A DNA stretch of 64,000 nt from Brachybacterium paraconglomeratum (GTDB lineage: Bacteria > Actinomycetota > Actinomycetes > Actinomycetales > Dermabacteraceae), in the NCBI RefSeq assembly GCF_003994255.1, contig NZ_ML133851.1, positions 186,001-250,000 of the forward strand, written 5' to 3'. Below are positions 54,569 to 62,717 of this stretch, piece after piece. Numbering within the stretch: position 1 is the stretch's first letter; every line of letters begins with the position of its first letter. The notes beneath the pieces are model-generated. The model ran no database searches. It saw only the letters and a list, made by a program, of their open reading frames with translations, and was not told the DNA's origin. The translations under genes were made by a program, and so were the position numbers.

Positions 54569-54808
54569 GACGTCCTGAGGGACCTCGCCTCGGACGCGGC
54601 CGCTGCCACGCCGGGCGCGATCTCACCCCAGCGAGTGAGCGTCGAGACATGCAAGAACATTCTCTCCGACGCAGGGTATGCCAATGGCATCGTGTGGACA
54701 CTTGCGACGATCGCTGCCGCACCGACTCTTGCAGGATCGCTCGTCGGGGCGGGAGCGCGCGTCATCACCTCAGCGATGATCACGGAAGCGGGACGTCTCT
54801 GCAAATGA
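54569..54808 (+). pseudogene. In-frame continuation past a stop codon (possible interrupted gene)
   Basis: In the frame of the preceding secreted protein, after TAA, the sequence reads on for 79 codons: DVLRDLASDAAAATPGAISP, then VSVETCKNILSDAGYANGIV, hydrophobic WTLATIAAAPTLAGSLVGAG and ITSAMITEAGRLCK, stop. Two cysteines bracket a hydrophobic helical segment. A separate start at GTG 54635 (57 residues) has no SD. Its stop forms an ATGA overlap with the next gene, which argues the frame was once translated. Either a nonsense-interrupted 167-residue gene or a separate small peptide gene. Confidence 0.5.
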
Positions 54809-55203
54809 ATGAATCCACCCCTGCCCGACAGGGTCAGCATACCGATAGGCGCCACCGTCTCGAACGGTGGTGGGCCGGACTCTCTCGGGCCAAAAGATTC
54901 CCGGTGATCGCGGCGTTGATCTTCATCCCTCTGGGACTGATCTCCACCGTGAGCTTCTGCCAGCTGATCCGCGATCCGAGCCTGGCGCCCGGATTTCAGT
55001 GGTCCGCGGCACTCCAGCTGGCGACGGGCGTGGCGTGCATCTTCTGGTACCGCTCGCCTGCCAAGAGCAGGCGAGCGGTGCTCGCACATACCGCACTCGG
55101 CGTGGCACTTCTTCTGAGCACCGGCTTCGCGCTGTACATAGGGATGCAGGCGCTGCGCGCGCAGGTTCTCGGTGTGGGCCTGCTGCAGGCTGCGGGGCTC
55201 TGA
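54805..55203 (+). CDS. Small three-helix membrane protein
   Basis: A 132-residue protein. A basic N-terminus (RRHRLERWWAGLSRAKR) precedes membrane helices FPVIAALIFIPLGLISTVSF, SAALQLATGVACIFWY and AVLAHTALGVALLLSTGFAL. It is coupled by ATGA to the secreted-protein frame and shares its lower GC, so the two look like a cassette. A membrane partner or self-protection protein for the secreted product is conceivable but unproven. Confidence 0.65.
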   Translation: MNESTPARQGQHTDRRHRLERWWAGLSRAKRFPVIAALIFIPLGLISTVSFCQLIRDPSLAPGFQWSAALQLATGVACIFWYRSPAKSRRAVLAHTALGVALLLSTGFALYIGMQALRAQVLGVGLLQAAGL

Positions 55204-55222
55204 TAGGTGGCCTCCACCGAAG

Positions 55223-55753
55223 TCAGTCCCGGAAGGTCAGCGGCTCGTCCGTGAAGGCGCGCAGCGACTCGCGGGCCTCCTGCTCGAGGCGGACCGGGGA
55301 GCCGGTCTCCGCGTCCACCAGCACCATGACGGTGCGGGCGCGGGCGTAGGGCGCCCTCCCCTCGGGGTCGTCGCGGGTGAGGACGAGATAGTCCGCGGTC
55401 AGGCTCGCCCCGCCGATCCGGGAGAGCCACAGCCGCACCACCACGCCGTCGCGGCGGTGGCCGAGCTGACGGACGTACTCGATGCGCTGAGAAGCGATGA
55501 CCGTGGCGATGTCCGTGTCCTCGGTACCGGCGCCGCTGACCGGCAGGGCGGCTGGCGGCTGCTGCGCCCCGAGCGCGAGCTGATCGGGCGCGGGCTGCCA
55601 GAAGGCCGCGATGCGGGCCTCCTCGAGCAGGCGCACCATGGCGGCGTTGTTCACGTGCCCGTAGGCGTCGAGGTCGGTCCAGCGCACGGGGACGGGCACG
55701 TCCAGCGGTGCGGGGTGCTCGGGTGTGGCGTCGGTGGTGATCGAGAACTGCAT
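55223..55753 (-). CDS. Acyl-CoA thioesterase, single-hotdog (4HBT) family
   Basis: A 176-residue hotdog-fold thioesterase. VPVRWTDLDAYGHVNNAAMV is the catalytic signature (Asp and HVNN) and ASQRIEYVRQLGHRRDG the second strand. The chosen ATG at 55753 lies 7 nt after TAGCAT; an in-frame ATG at 55762 is upstream. It is divergent from tesB with only 53 bp between starts. Hydrolyses acyl-CoA; chain length unknown. Confidence 0.87.
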   Translation of the reverse strand: MQFSITTDATPEHPAPLDVPVPVRWTDLDAYGHVNNAAMVRLLEEARIAAFWQPAPDQLALGAQQPPAALPVSGAGTEDTDIATVIASQRIEYVRQLGHRRDGVVVRLWLSRIGGASLTADYLVLTRDDPEGRAPYARARTVMVLVDAETGSPVRLEQEARESLRAFTDEPLTFRD

Positions 55754-55806
55754 GATGCTCATGCTAGTTCGCCGGACCGGCACGGCCTGACCAGTACGAT
55801 CGGGGC

Positions 55807-56742
55807 ATGACCGCCTCGAACCCCGACCACGCGCGCATCGCCGCGGGCCTCGTCGACCTGCTGGACCTCCGTCCCGTCGATGCCGCGGGGGCGGCATCCT
55901 CCCCCACCGCCATCGCCGTCTACGAGGGGGACTCCTCCCCGCAGCCCGGCGGTCACGTCTTCGGCGGCCAGGTGATGGGCCAGGCCGTCACTGCGGTGGG
56001 CCGCACCGTCCCGGAGGGCCGTCGGATCCATTCGATGTACTCCTACTTCCTCGCCCCGGGCGATCCCGCGCACCCGATCCGCTTCGAGGTCGACGCGCTG
56101 CGCGACGGCGGCTCCTTCTCCGTCCGGCGCGTGCTCGCGACCCAGCCCGGCCGCACCGAGGAGGAGGGCGAGCGCACGATCCTCGCCATGACCGCCTCGT
56201 TCCAGGAGGAGCAGGAGGGGCTCGAGCACGCCGAGCACGCCCCCGAGGCCCCGGACCCCGAGGGGCTGCCGACGACCGCCGAGGTGCTCGCGGGCATCGA
56301 GCACCCGGTCGCCGAGTACTGGTCCACGCAGCGGCCGATCGACATCCGCCACGTCACCGACCCGATCTACCTGCGGCCCGACGCGAACGCCGGCACGATC
56401 GACGCGCAGATGGTGTGGATGCGCACCCTCGCCCCGGTGGACGCGGACCCGCTGCTGCACGACGCGATCCTCGCCTTCGCCAGCGACTACACACCCTTCG
56501 AGCCGATCCTGCGCAAGCAGGGCCTGAGCTGGATGACGCCCGGCCTGAAGATGGCGACCATCGATCACGCGATCTGGTGGCACCGCCACGTGCGGGCCGA
56601 CGAGTGGCTGCTGTACGTCCAGCGCTCCCCCTCCGCCTCGGGCGGGCGCGGTCTCACCCACGGGCAGATCTTCGACCGGTCCGGGGAGCTCGTCGCGACG
56701 GTCACGCAGGAGGGCATGATCCGCGCGCCGCGCCGCGGCTGA
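55807..56742 (+). CDS. tesB: Acyl-CoA thioesterase II (double hotdog)
   Basis: A 311-residue TesB-family thioesterase. HVFGGQVMGQAVTAVGRTV and SMYSYFLAPGDPAHPIRFEV are the first hotdog; ILAFASDYTPFEPIL with catalytic Asp-Thr and MATIDHAIWWHRHVRADEWL the second. The TACGAT hexamer ends 6 nt before the ATG. Broad-range medium/long-chain acyl-CoA hydrolysis is the family role. Divergent from the 4HBT gene. Confidence 0.92.
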   Translation: MTASNPDHARIAAGLVDLLDLRPVDAAGAASSPTAIAVYEGDSSPQPGGHVFGGQVMGQAVTAVGRTVPEGRRIHSMYSYFLAPGDPAHPIRFEVDALRDGGSFSVRRVLATQPGRTEEEGERTILAMTASFQEEQEGLEHAEHAPEAPDPEGLPTTAEVLAGIEHPVAEYWSTQRPIDIRHVTDPIYLRPDANAGTIDAQMVWMRTLAPVDADPLLHDAILAFASDYTPFEPILRKQGLSWMTPGLKMATIDHAIWWHRHVRADEWLLYVQRSPSASGGRGLTHGQIFDRSGELVATVTQEGMIRAPRRG

Positions 56743-56798
56743 TCCGCCGGGGCTGATCGGGCGGGGTCGTGATCCGGCGGGACTGTGATCCGGCGCGG
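56739..56798. repeat. Four short imperfect direct repeats
   Basis: TGATC followed by a G/C tract recurs at 56740, 56754, 56770 and 56786 (for example TGATCCGGCGGGACTG). It lies in the convergent gap between tesB and the binding-protein gene, and probably arose by duplication of the tesB 3' end. Confidence 0.5.
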
Positions 56799-56808
56799 CC
56801 GCCGCCGG

Positions 56809-58128
56809 TCAGGACATGACCGTGCGGGCGGCCTCCTGGGCGCGGGGCAGCGCCTCCTCCGCCGTGGTGTCGCCACGGAACACCTCGGCGATGATCGCGA
56901 GGGCCTCGCCGGTCGCCTCCGCGGAGCGGGCCCCGTGCTCGGGGAGGGCCGGGTCCTGCGGCACCTCCACCGCGGAGACGTCCACGCCGACGCCCGCCCA
57001 GCTCTCCTCCCACGCGCCGCGCAGGTCGCGGTGCGCGGGGATCCCGAGGCGGTTCTCGGCCAGCGGGCGCTGGCCCTCGACCGAGCCGAGCCAGCCCAGC
57101 AGCCTCCCGATCGCCGCGGCGCGGTCCTCGTCGTCGGGATCGACGCCGGCGGCCGCGACGGAGTGCACCAGCGGACGGGCGCCCTCGGGCCCCGCGACCA
57201 CCGGGTGCAGGGTCCACTCGAAGGCGCCGTCGATCTCCTCGGCCAGGGTGTGGAGGTCGTAGGTGCCGGTCTGCAGCAGCCCCAGCCGCCCGCCGACGAA
57301 GAGGTCCAGGCAGCGGCCGGGCTCCTCGACGGTCTCGGCCGCGGCGGGCGCGAGATGGGAGGAGGCGAGGTCGGCGAGGTACTGGATCGCGGCGACGCCC
57401 TGCTCGGTGGCGAGGGTGACGGCGCCCTCCTCGTCCTGCCAGGCCCCGCCCTGCCCGGCGAGGAACGGGCCGAGCACCGAGGAGCGGTCGGGATGGGCGC
57501 TGAAGCCGTGGGTGGTGCGGGCGGCGGGGTCGAAGCCCTCGTCGCCGGGATGGCGGCCCTCCCCGTCGGCGGTGAGGGCGGTGGCGAGCTCCCGCAGCGG
57601 ATCGGAGCCCGCGCCGGGGTCGAAGACCAGCGCGGAGGCGTCCCCGCCCGCGGCGGCGACGAGGCCCTGGTTCGCGATCAGCAGGCTCTGGTCGTAGTAC
57701 TGGGGCACGCCCCACAGCGTCTCGTCGATCCGGTGGAGGTCGGTGGCGACCTGCTCCCAGGCGGAGCTGTCGCCCCCGACGATCTCGCCGACGTCCAGCA
57801 GCACCTCTGCGGCCTGGGTCTCGGCGAGATGGGCGGTGTTCATCCACAGCACGTCGGGCAGGGTGCCGCCGGCGACGTCGAGCGGCAGCTGGGTCCAGTA
57901 GTCGTCCCAGCTCAGCACCTCGAGCTCGACCTCGATGCCGCTGTCCGCGGTAAACGCGGCCAGCGACTCCTCGTAGGCGGCGCCGGCCGCCTCGCTCCAC
58001 ACGCGCATCCGCAGCCGGTCGCCGTCCTCGAGCTCGGCAGGGGCGCCGCGGGAGCAGCCGGAGAGGGCCCCGACCCCGACCAGTCCCGTCGCGGCGGCGG
58101 TGAGCAGGAGCTGTCGACGGGTCGGCAC
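56809..58128 (-). CDS. Extracellular solute-binding lipoprotein (sugar ABC type)
   Basis: A 439-residue family 1 binding protein. The lipoprotein signal MPTRRQLLLTAAATGLVGVG continues to the lipobox ALSGC (C25); the RR pair hints at Tat export. The mature part has the SBP pattern (LRMRVWSEAAGAAYEESLAAF, GTLPDVLWMNTAHLAE, WGVPQYYDQSLLIANQG). No permease or ATPase genes adjoin it, so it is an orphan binding protein. GTG start at 58128. It lies downstream of glycogen phosphorylase on the same strand, so a maltodextrin or glucan ligand is possible. Confidence 0.85.
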   Translation of the reverse strand: MPTRRQLLLTAAATGLVGVGALSGCSRGAPAELEDGDRLRMRVWSEAAGAAYEESLAAFTADSGIEVELEVLSWDDYWTQLPLDVAGGTLPDVLWMNTAHLAETQAAEVLLDVGEIVGGDSSAWEQVATDLHRIDETLWGVPQYYDQSLLIANQGLVAAAGGDASALVFDPGAGSDPLRELATALTADGEGRHPGDEGFDPAARTTHGFSAHPDRSSVLGPFLAGQGGAWQDEEGAVTLATEQGVAAIQYLADLASSHLAPAAAETVEEPGRCLDLFVGGRLGLLQTGTYDLHTLAEEIDGAFEWTLHPVVAGPEGARPLVHSVAAAGVDPDDEDRAAAIGRLLGWLGSVEGQRPLAENRLGIPAHRDLRGAWEESWAGVGVDVSAVEVPQDPALPEHGARSAEATGEALAIIAEVFRGDTTAEEALPRAQEAARTVMS

Positions 58129-58169
58129 GGGTTCGAGGCCTCTCTGACGGGTGCGTCGGGCGGTGAGCC

Positions 58170-60734
58170 TCAGGCGGTGGTCACCAGCCCGAGCTCGGCG
58201 CGGGAGGACAGCACCGGATGCTGCGGGGTGACCCGCACGGTGCAGCCCACCCGGCCGGGGACGGCGAGGGCGAAGCGAGCGGCGAAGCGCCCGTCGTCCC
58301 CGCGTCGCAGCGGGATCAGCTGCGGATCGATGATCTCATCCCCGTCGGCGACCTCTCCCAGGACCGCCTCGACCAGCACGTCCTCGTCCGCGAGGCCGGC
58401 GAGGTCGACCTCGGCCGAGAGGGTGACCTCGGCGCCGGTCGCCACCCGGTCCTCGGTCGTGCCCTCGAGGCGCACATCGCGCACGGCGATCTGCGACCAC
58501 ACCTGGCCCACACGGGCCTTCCACTCGGTGAACGCCCCGGCCAGCACGGGATCCGCAGCGAAGGCGCCCGCGGCGCGGGAGGCCGGGAGGTAGAGCTCGG
58601 TGACGTAGTCGCGCACCATGCGGGCGGCGGTGATCTGCGGGGCGATCCGCACCAGGGAGGAGCGGACCTTCGTCATCCAGCCGCGCTGCATCCCGCGCGC
58701 GTCGCGCTCGTAGAACAGCGGCGCGATCTCCTGCTCGAGGATCTCGTACAGCGCCCCGGCCTCGATCCGGTCGCGCTCGACCTGGTCGGCGACGTCCGCG
58801 GTCGGGATCGTCCACCCGGCCGCGTCGTCCTTCATCTCGTCCCACCAGCCGTCGGAGATCGAGAAGGTCAGACCGCCGTTGAGCACGGCCTTCATGCCCG
58901 AGGTGCCGGAGGCCTCCTCGGGACGGACGGGGTTGTTCAGCCACACGTCGGCGCCGGCGATCAGCACCGAGGCCATGCGGATGTCGTAGTCGGGCAGGAA
59001 GACGATCCGGTGGCGCACGCCGTGGTCGTCGGCGAACTGCACCAGCTGCTGGAGGAACTCCTTGCCGGGGCGGTCGGCCGGGTGGGACTTGCCGGCCACG
59101 ACGATCTGGACCGGGCGCTCCTCGTCCAGCAGGATCCGCTTGAGACGCTCGGGATCGGAGAGCATCAGCGTCAGCCGCTTGTAGGTCGAGACGCGGCGGG
59201 CGAAGCCGATGGTCAGGACGCCCGGGTCGAGGATGTGGTCGGTCCAGGCGAGCTCGGCCTCGTCGGCCCCGCGGCGCAGCCAGGAGTCCTTCACGTGCTT
59301 GCGCGCCATCGCCACGAGGTCTGCGCGCAGCGCGTCCCGGGTGGAGGTGAGCTCGTGGTCGGTGAGGGCCGACAGCGCGCTCCAGTCCGACATGGAGGAG
59401 ATGTCGACGTCGCCGAGCGCCTTCTTGTACAGGTCGTCCATGTGGGCGGAGGTCCAGGTGCGGCGGTGCACGCCGTTGGTGACCGAGCCGATCGGGACCT
59501 CGGGCACGTCGAAGCCCGGATACAGGTTCTGGAACATCCCGCGGGAGACGGCGCCGTGGAGCTTCGCGACGCCGTTGGAGCGCTGGGCGATGCGGAAGCC
59601 GAGCTGGGCCATGTTGAAGATGTCGCCGCCCTCCTCGATGCCGAGCGCGAGCGCGGCCTCGACCGGGAGGGAGGGGATCAGGCGGGAGAGCCCGTTCTCG
59701 TCGGCGTCGAGGTAGCCGCGCAGCTGCGAGGCGTCGAAGCGGTCGATGCCGGCGGGGACCGGGGTGTGGGTGGTGAAGACGGTGCCGGCGCGCACCTCGG
59801 CGACGGCCTCGGAGAACCCGGCGCCGCCCTCGATCAGGCGACCCACGCGCTCCAGCCCGGAGAACCCGGCGTGGCCCTCGTTGAGGTGGAAGACGGTGGG
59901 GGCCGGTCCGCCGGTGACGCGGGCGTACTCCTGCACGGCGCGGACGCCGCCGATGCCCAGGACGATCTCCTGGACGATGCGGTGCTCGTGGTCGCCGCCG
60001 TAGAGGCGGTCGGTGATCTGGCGGGCGGACTCGTCGTTGCCCTCGACGTTCGTGTCCAGCAGCAGCAGCGCGACCCGGCCCACCTGGGCCTTCCACACGG
60101 CGATCTCGACGTCACGGCCGCCCGGGAGGGTGACGCGGACGGTGAGCTGGGTGCCGTCCTGCTCGAGGACGGGCTCGACGGGGAGGTCGGCGGGGTCGTT
60201 GAGGCGGTACTCCTCCTGCTGCCAGCCGCTGCGGTCCAGGGACTGGGAGAAGTAGCCCCACTGGTAGAGCAGGCCGATGGCGGTCAGGGGGACGCCGAGG
60301 TCCGAGGCGGACTTCAGGTGGTCGCCGGCGAGGATGCCGAGGCCGCCGGAGTAGATCGGCAGGGTGGGGGTGATCCCGAACTCCATGGAGAAGTACGCGA
60401 TCGAGGAGCCCTGGCCGGTGCCCTGCTCGCCCGGGACGGTGCGCTGGAACCAACGACCGGAGTCGAGATAGGTGCGCAGGTCCCCGACCTCGGAGCGCAT
60501 CCGTGCGAGGAAGGACTCGTCCCGCGCCGCCTCGGCCAGGCGCCCGGCGGGCACCATGGGCAGCATCGCGAAGGGGTTCTCGCCGCTGTCGACGAAGACC
60601 TGCGGATCCAGGCTGCGGAACAGGTCGACGGTCTGTCGACGCCAGGACCAGCGCAGGTTCAGCGCGAGATCGCGCAGGGGGGCGAGGGCGTCCGGGAGCT
60701 CGGAGGCGACGGTGATCGTGGAGATCGGCTTCAT
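58170..60734 (-). CDS. glgP: Alpha-glucan (glycogen) phosphorylase
   Basis: An 854-residue PLP enzyme that phosphorolyses glycogen or maltodextrin to glucose 1-phosphate. It starts MKPISTITVASELP with the actinobacterial N-terminal domain, IAYFSMEFGITPTLPIYSGG, TVFHLNEGHAGFSGLERVGR, and the PLP-binding EEASGTSGMKAVLNGGLTFS. It belongs to the shorter GlgP/MalP2-like family rather than the E. coli type. Longer upstream frame rejected: TATCTT ends 7 nt before the ATG at 60734. CTTGCAG-type sites overlap its -35 region. The C-terminal ~110 residues form a beta-sandwich extension. Confidence 0.94.
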   Translation of the reverse strand: MKPISTITVASELPDALAPLRDLALNLRWSWRRQTVDLFRSLDPQVFVDSGENPFAMLPMVPAGRLAEAARDESFLARMRSEVGDLRTYLDSGRWFQRTVPGEQGTGQGSSIAYFSMEFGITPTLPIYSGGLGILAGDHLKSASDLGVPLTAIGLLYQWGYFSQSLDRSGWQQEEYRLNDPADLPVEPVLEQDGTQLTVRVTLPGGRDVEIAVWKAQVGRVALLLLDTNVEGNDESARQITDRLYGGDHEHRIVQEIVLGIGGVRAVQEYARVTGGPAPTVFHLNEGHAGFSGLERVGRLIEGGAGFSEAVAEVRAGTVFTTHTPVPAGIDRFDASQLRGYLDADENGLSRLIPSLPVEAALALGIEEGGDIFNMAQLGFRIAQRSNGVAKLHGAVSRGMFQNLYPGFDVPEVPIGSVTNGVHRRTWTSAHMDDLYKKALGDVDISSMSDWSALSALTDHELTSTRDALRADLVAMARKHVKDSWLRRGADEAELAWTDHILDPGVLTIGFARRVSTYKRLTLMLSDPERLKRILLDEERPVQIVVAGKSHPADRPGKEFLQQLVQFADDHGVRHRIVFLPDYDIRMASVLIAGADVWLNNPVRPEEASGTSGMKAVLNGGLTFSISDGWWDEMKDDAAGWTIPTADVADQVERDRIEAGALYEILEQEIAPLFYERDARGMQRGWMTKVRSSLVRIAPQITAARMVRDYVTELYLPASRAAGAFAADPVLAGAFTEWKARVGQVWSQIAVRDVRLEGTTEDRVATGAEVTLSAEVDLAGLADEDVLVEAVLGEVADGDEIIDPQLIPLRRGDDGRFAARFALAVPGRVGCTVRVTPQHPVLSSRAELGLVTTA

Positions 60735-60765
60735 GGCCCCCAAGATACCTGAGCCGGGCCTTCTT

Positions 60766-60782
60766 CTTGCAGTGGACTTGCG
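60766..60782. promoter_or_regulatory. CTTGCAG/CTTGCG direct repeat at glgP promoter
   Basis: CTTGCAG (60766-60772), 4 nt, CTTGCG (60777-60782). It overlaps the -35 position of glgP. Similar CTTGCAG heptamers are known at Streptomyces maltose/amylase promoters controlled by LacI-family MalR/Reg1, which suggests a sugar-responsive operator. Confidence 0.45.
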
Positions 60783-60884
60783 TGTCGGATCACCGAAGTC
60801 CGAGGGAATTTCTGGACCTTCACCAGCGCTGTTGGAACATCTCCCGTTCATCCGCGCGAGTGGCCGTCACGATCCGTCAACCCT

Positions 60885-60901
60885 CTTGCAAGAACTTTCA
60901 G
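60885..60901. promoter_or_regulatory. Second CTTGCAAG-type site
   Basis: CTTGCAAG (palindromic, 60885-60892) followed 2 nt later by CTTTCAG (60895-60901). About 120 bp from the first site, spacing that would allow looping or separate control of the plus-strand gene. Confidence 0.4.
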
Positions 60902-61044
60902 CGAGCGCCGCTCCCCCCTTCCTCCCCCACTCGTCCCCGTTCCGTGCGCTCTGCGCCCGAGGCGGCGCTCCTGCCTGCCACAATGGGGAGCGGCACCGTG
61001 GGGGCGGTGCCGTCGACGAGAGCACAGCGCATGGAGGGGCCCGG

Positions 61045-62568
61045 ATGGTCAGCGAGGCAGCGACCGGGGACGTCATGGATCTTCCCGGGATCCCGGAGGA
61101 CACGATCGACCTCGGGGAGCGGCTCGATCCGGTGCGGACCCTCCTGCGGCGCACCGCGGGTGGGGACCGTCGCGCAGCCGGTGCGCTGCTGGACGTGCTC
61201 GGTCCGCGGATCCACGGTCTCGCGGTCCACGTGACCGGCTCCGCCGCCCGCGCCTCGGCGCTCACCGTCAGCGTGCTGCGCTCGTGCCTGCGCGATGCCG
61301 CCGAGCTCGCCGCGAGCGGGCTGCCCGGCGAGGCGGCGGTGCTGGACAGGGCCCGACGCGCGGCGCTCGCGACCCGTCCCAGCGGCGACGTCCGCTCGCT
61401 GGTCTCCCCCGCCGCCGCGAACGACCGCACCCGCGACCGACGGGAGGTGGACGTTCTGCGGGTCCTGCTCGGCCTCCCGCTGCCGCAGCGCGCCCTCGTC
61501 GAGTCCGCAGCGCAGGGCCGCTTCGCGGCGACGGGGGCCGAGCGGCCGGGTGCCGCGACCGCCCTCTCCCAGGTCCTCGACGCGCTCGTGCCCCTCGGCG
61601 GCCCGGAGGACCCGGAGCTGCGGGCCCTGGCCGCCCTGGACGCCCTGGCCCTCGCGGACCCCTCGGAGCGGGCACGGCTGAAGGAGATCGCGCGAGGTCC
61701 CGAGACCGCGGGCGTGCACCGCCACGCGATCGAGGCGGCGGCGCGGCTGACGCTCCTGACCGCCGTCCCGCCCTCGCGGGACCTGCACGTGGCCGTCCTC
61801 GAGGGCTTCGCCCCGGAGCCGGTCCCCGCCCCGGAGCCCGAGGTGGCCTACAGCGGCGACTACGCGACCCCGGTGCTGGGCACGGACTCGCAGCGCCGCG
61901 TGGTGGGGCCGCCCGCCCGTCCCGGCGCCGCACCGGCCGCGGCGCCCGGGGCCGGGGTGTCGGCCCCGTCGGCCCCGACCCCCGTCCCCTCCGGCGGTGA
62001 GCAGGCCGCCCCGGACGCCGCCCCCTCCTTCGCCTTCCGTCCCGGCGACGAGGCGGAGCGCGGACGTCGTGCACGCCGCCGGCGCCGACAGCAGGCCCGC
62101 GCCGGGACGCGCCGCATCCCCTGGATCTCCCGCACGCTCGCCGCGCTCCTGGCGGTGACCGCCCTGGTGCTGGGCGGGCTGCTGGTGACCACCCGCGGCG
62201 ATCTCGCCGAGGCCGAGGAGTTCACCGACACCTGGGCGACGCTCTCCCTCTCCCCCGAGGCGCAGCTCGTGCCCGGGCTGAGCGACAACGGCACCTGGCA
62301 GGCGGTGATCGCGGAGGACGGCGTGGCGCTGCGCGCCGAGGGCGTCGCCGGCTGGGAGGGCGAGGTGCTCGAGCTGTGGGGCGAGACCGACGGGGTCGCG
62401 CGGAGCCTGGGCGTGCTGGACCTCTCCCGCGACGGCGAGGTCGCGTTCACCACCGACGGGACCGCCGATCGTTTGCTGGTCACGCGGGAGATGGCGCCGG
62501 GCAGCGGCTCCGGTTCCCCCTCCCCGCGAGTGGTGGCGACGCTCGACCCCGGGATCAGCGGCATCTGA
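61045..62568 (+). CDS. Sigma-like domain fused to membrane anti-sigma-K-like domain
   Basis: A 507-residue protein. Residues ~25-100 (TLLRRTAGGDRRAAGALLDV) resemble ECF sigma region 2, and VDVLRVLLGLPLPQRALVES near 135-155 resembles the start of region 4, but no clear helix-turn-helix follows. An Ala/Pro-rich linker leads to one membrane helix (~364-384, LAALLAVTALVLGGLLVTT) and a C-terminal domain matching anti-sigma-K/RskA proteins (LELWGETDGVARSLGVLDLS, VTREMAPGSGSGSPSP). ATG with GGAGGGG. Probably a membrane-anchored regulator; the sigma-like part is inferred. Confidence 0.65.
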   Translation: MVSEAATGDVMDLPGIPEDTIDLGERLDPVRTLLRRTAGGDRRAAGALLDVLGPRIHGLAVHVTGSAARASALTVSVLRSCLRDAAELAASGLPGEAAVLDRARRAALATRPSGDVRSLVSPAAANDRTRDRREVDVLRVLLGLPLPQRALVESAAQGRFAATGAERPGAATALSQVLDALVPLGGPEDPELRALAALDALALADPSERARLKEIARGPETAGVHRHAIEAAARLTLLTAVPPSRDLHVAVLEGFAPEPVPAPEPEVAYSGDYATPVLGTDSQRRVVGPPARPGAAPAAAPGAGVSAPSAPTPVPSGGEQAAPDAAPSFAFRPGDEAERGRRARRRRRQQARAGTRRIPWISRTLAALLAVTALVLGGLLVTTRGDLAEAEEFTDTWATLSLSPEAQLVPGLSDNGTWQAVIAEDGVALRAEGVAGWEGEVLELWGETDGVARSLGVLDLSRDGEVAFTTDGTADRLLVTREMAPGSGSGSPSPRVVATLDPGISGI

Positions 62569-62642
62569 GCGAGGCGCTCGTCGGGCGCGGACCGCGGCCC
62601 GGCGTCGGCGCCCGCTCTTCCGGCCGGCAGGGACGATGCCGG

Positions 62643-62692
62643 GACGACGCAAGGGGCCGATCACCTCGCGGTGATCGGCCCCTTGCGTCGTC
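62643..62692. terminator. Perfect 23-bp bidirectional terminator hairpin
   Basis: Arms 62643-62665 (GACGACGCAAGGGGCCGATC and on) and 62670-62692 pair over all 23 bases around a TCGC loop. It lies between convergent genes. This is by far the strongest hairpin in the window. Confidence 0.9.
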
Positions 62693-62717
62693 TGGACCGG
62701 TGCTCCCGGCCCGGACC

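Larger units (their letters stand above)
60735..61044. other. 310-bp divergent region, glgP / sigma-like fusion
   Basis: AT-richer than average. Contains the leaderless glgP promoter (TATCTT, rc of 60742-60747), two CTTGCAG-type sites, and for the plus strand CACAAT (60979-60984) as a possible -10, with SD GGAGGGG before the ATG at 61045. No small gene seen. Confidence 0.5.

Noticed and set aside
56739-56798. Short repeat cluster as a CRISPR array
   Set aside because: Units are 14-16 bp with no spacers of constant length and no cas genes.
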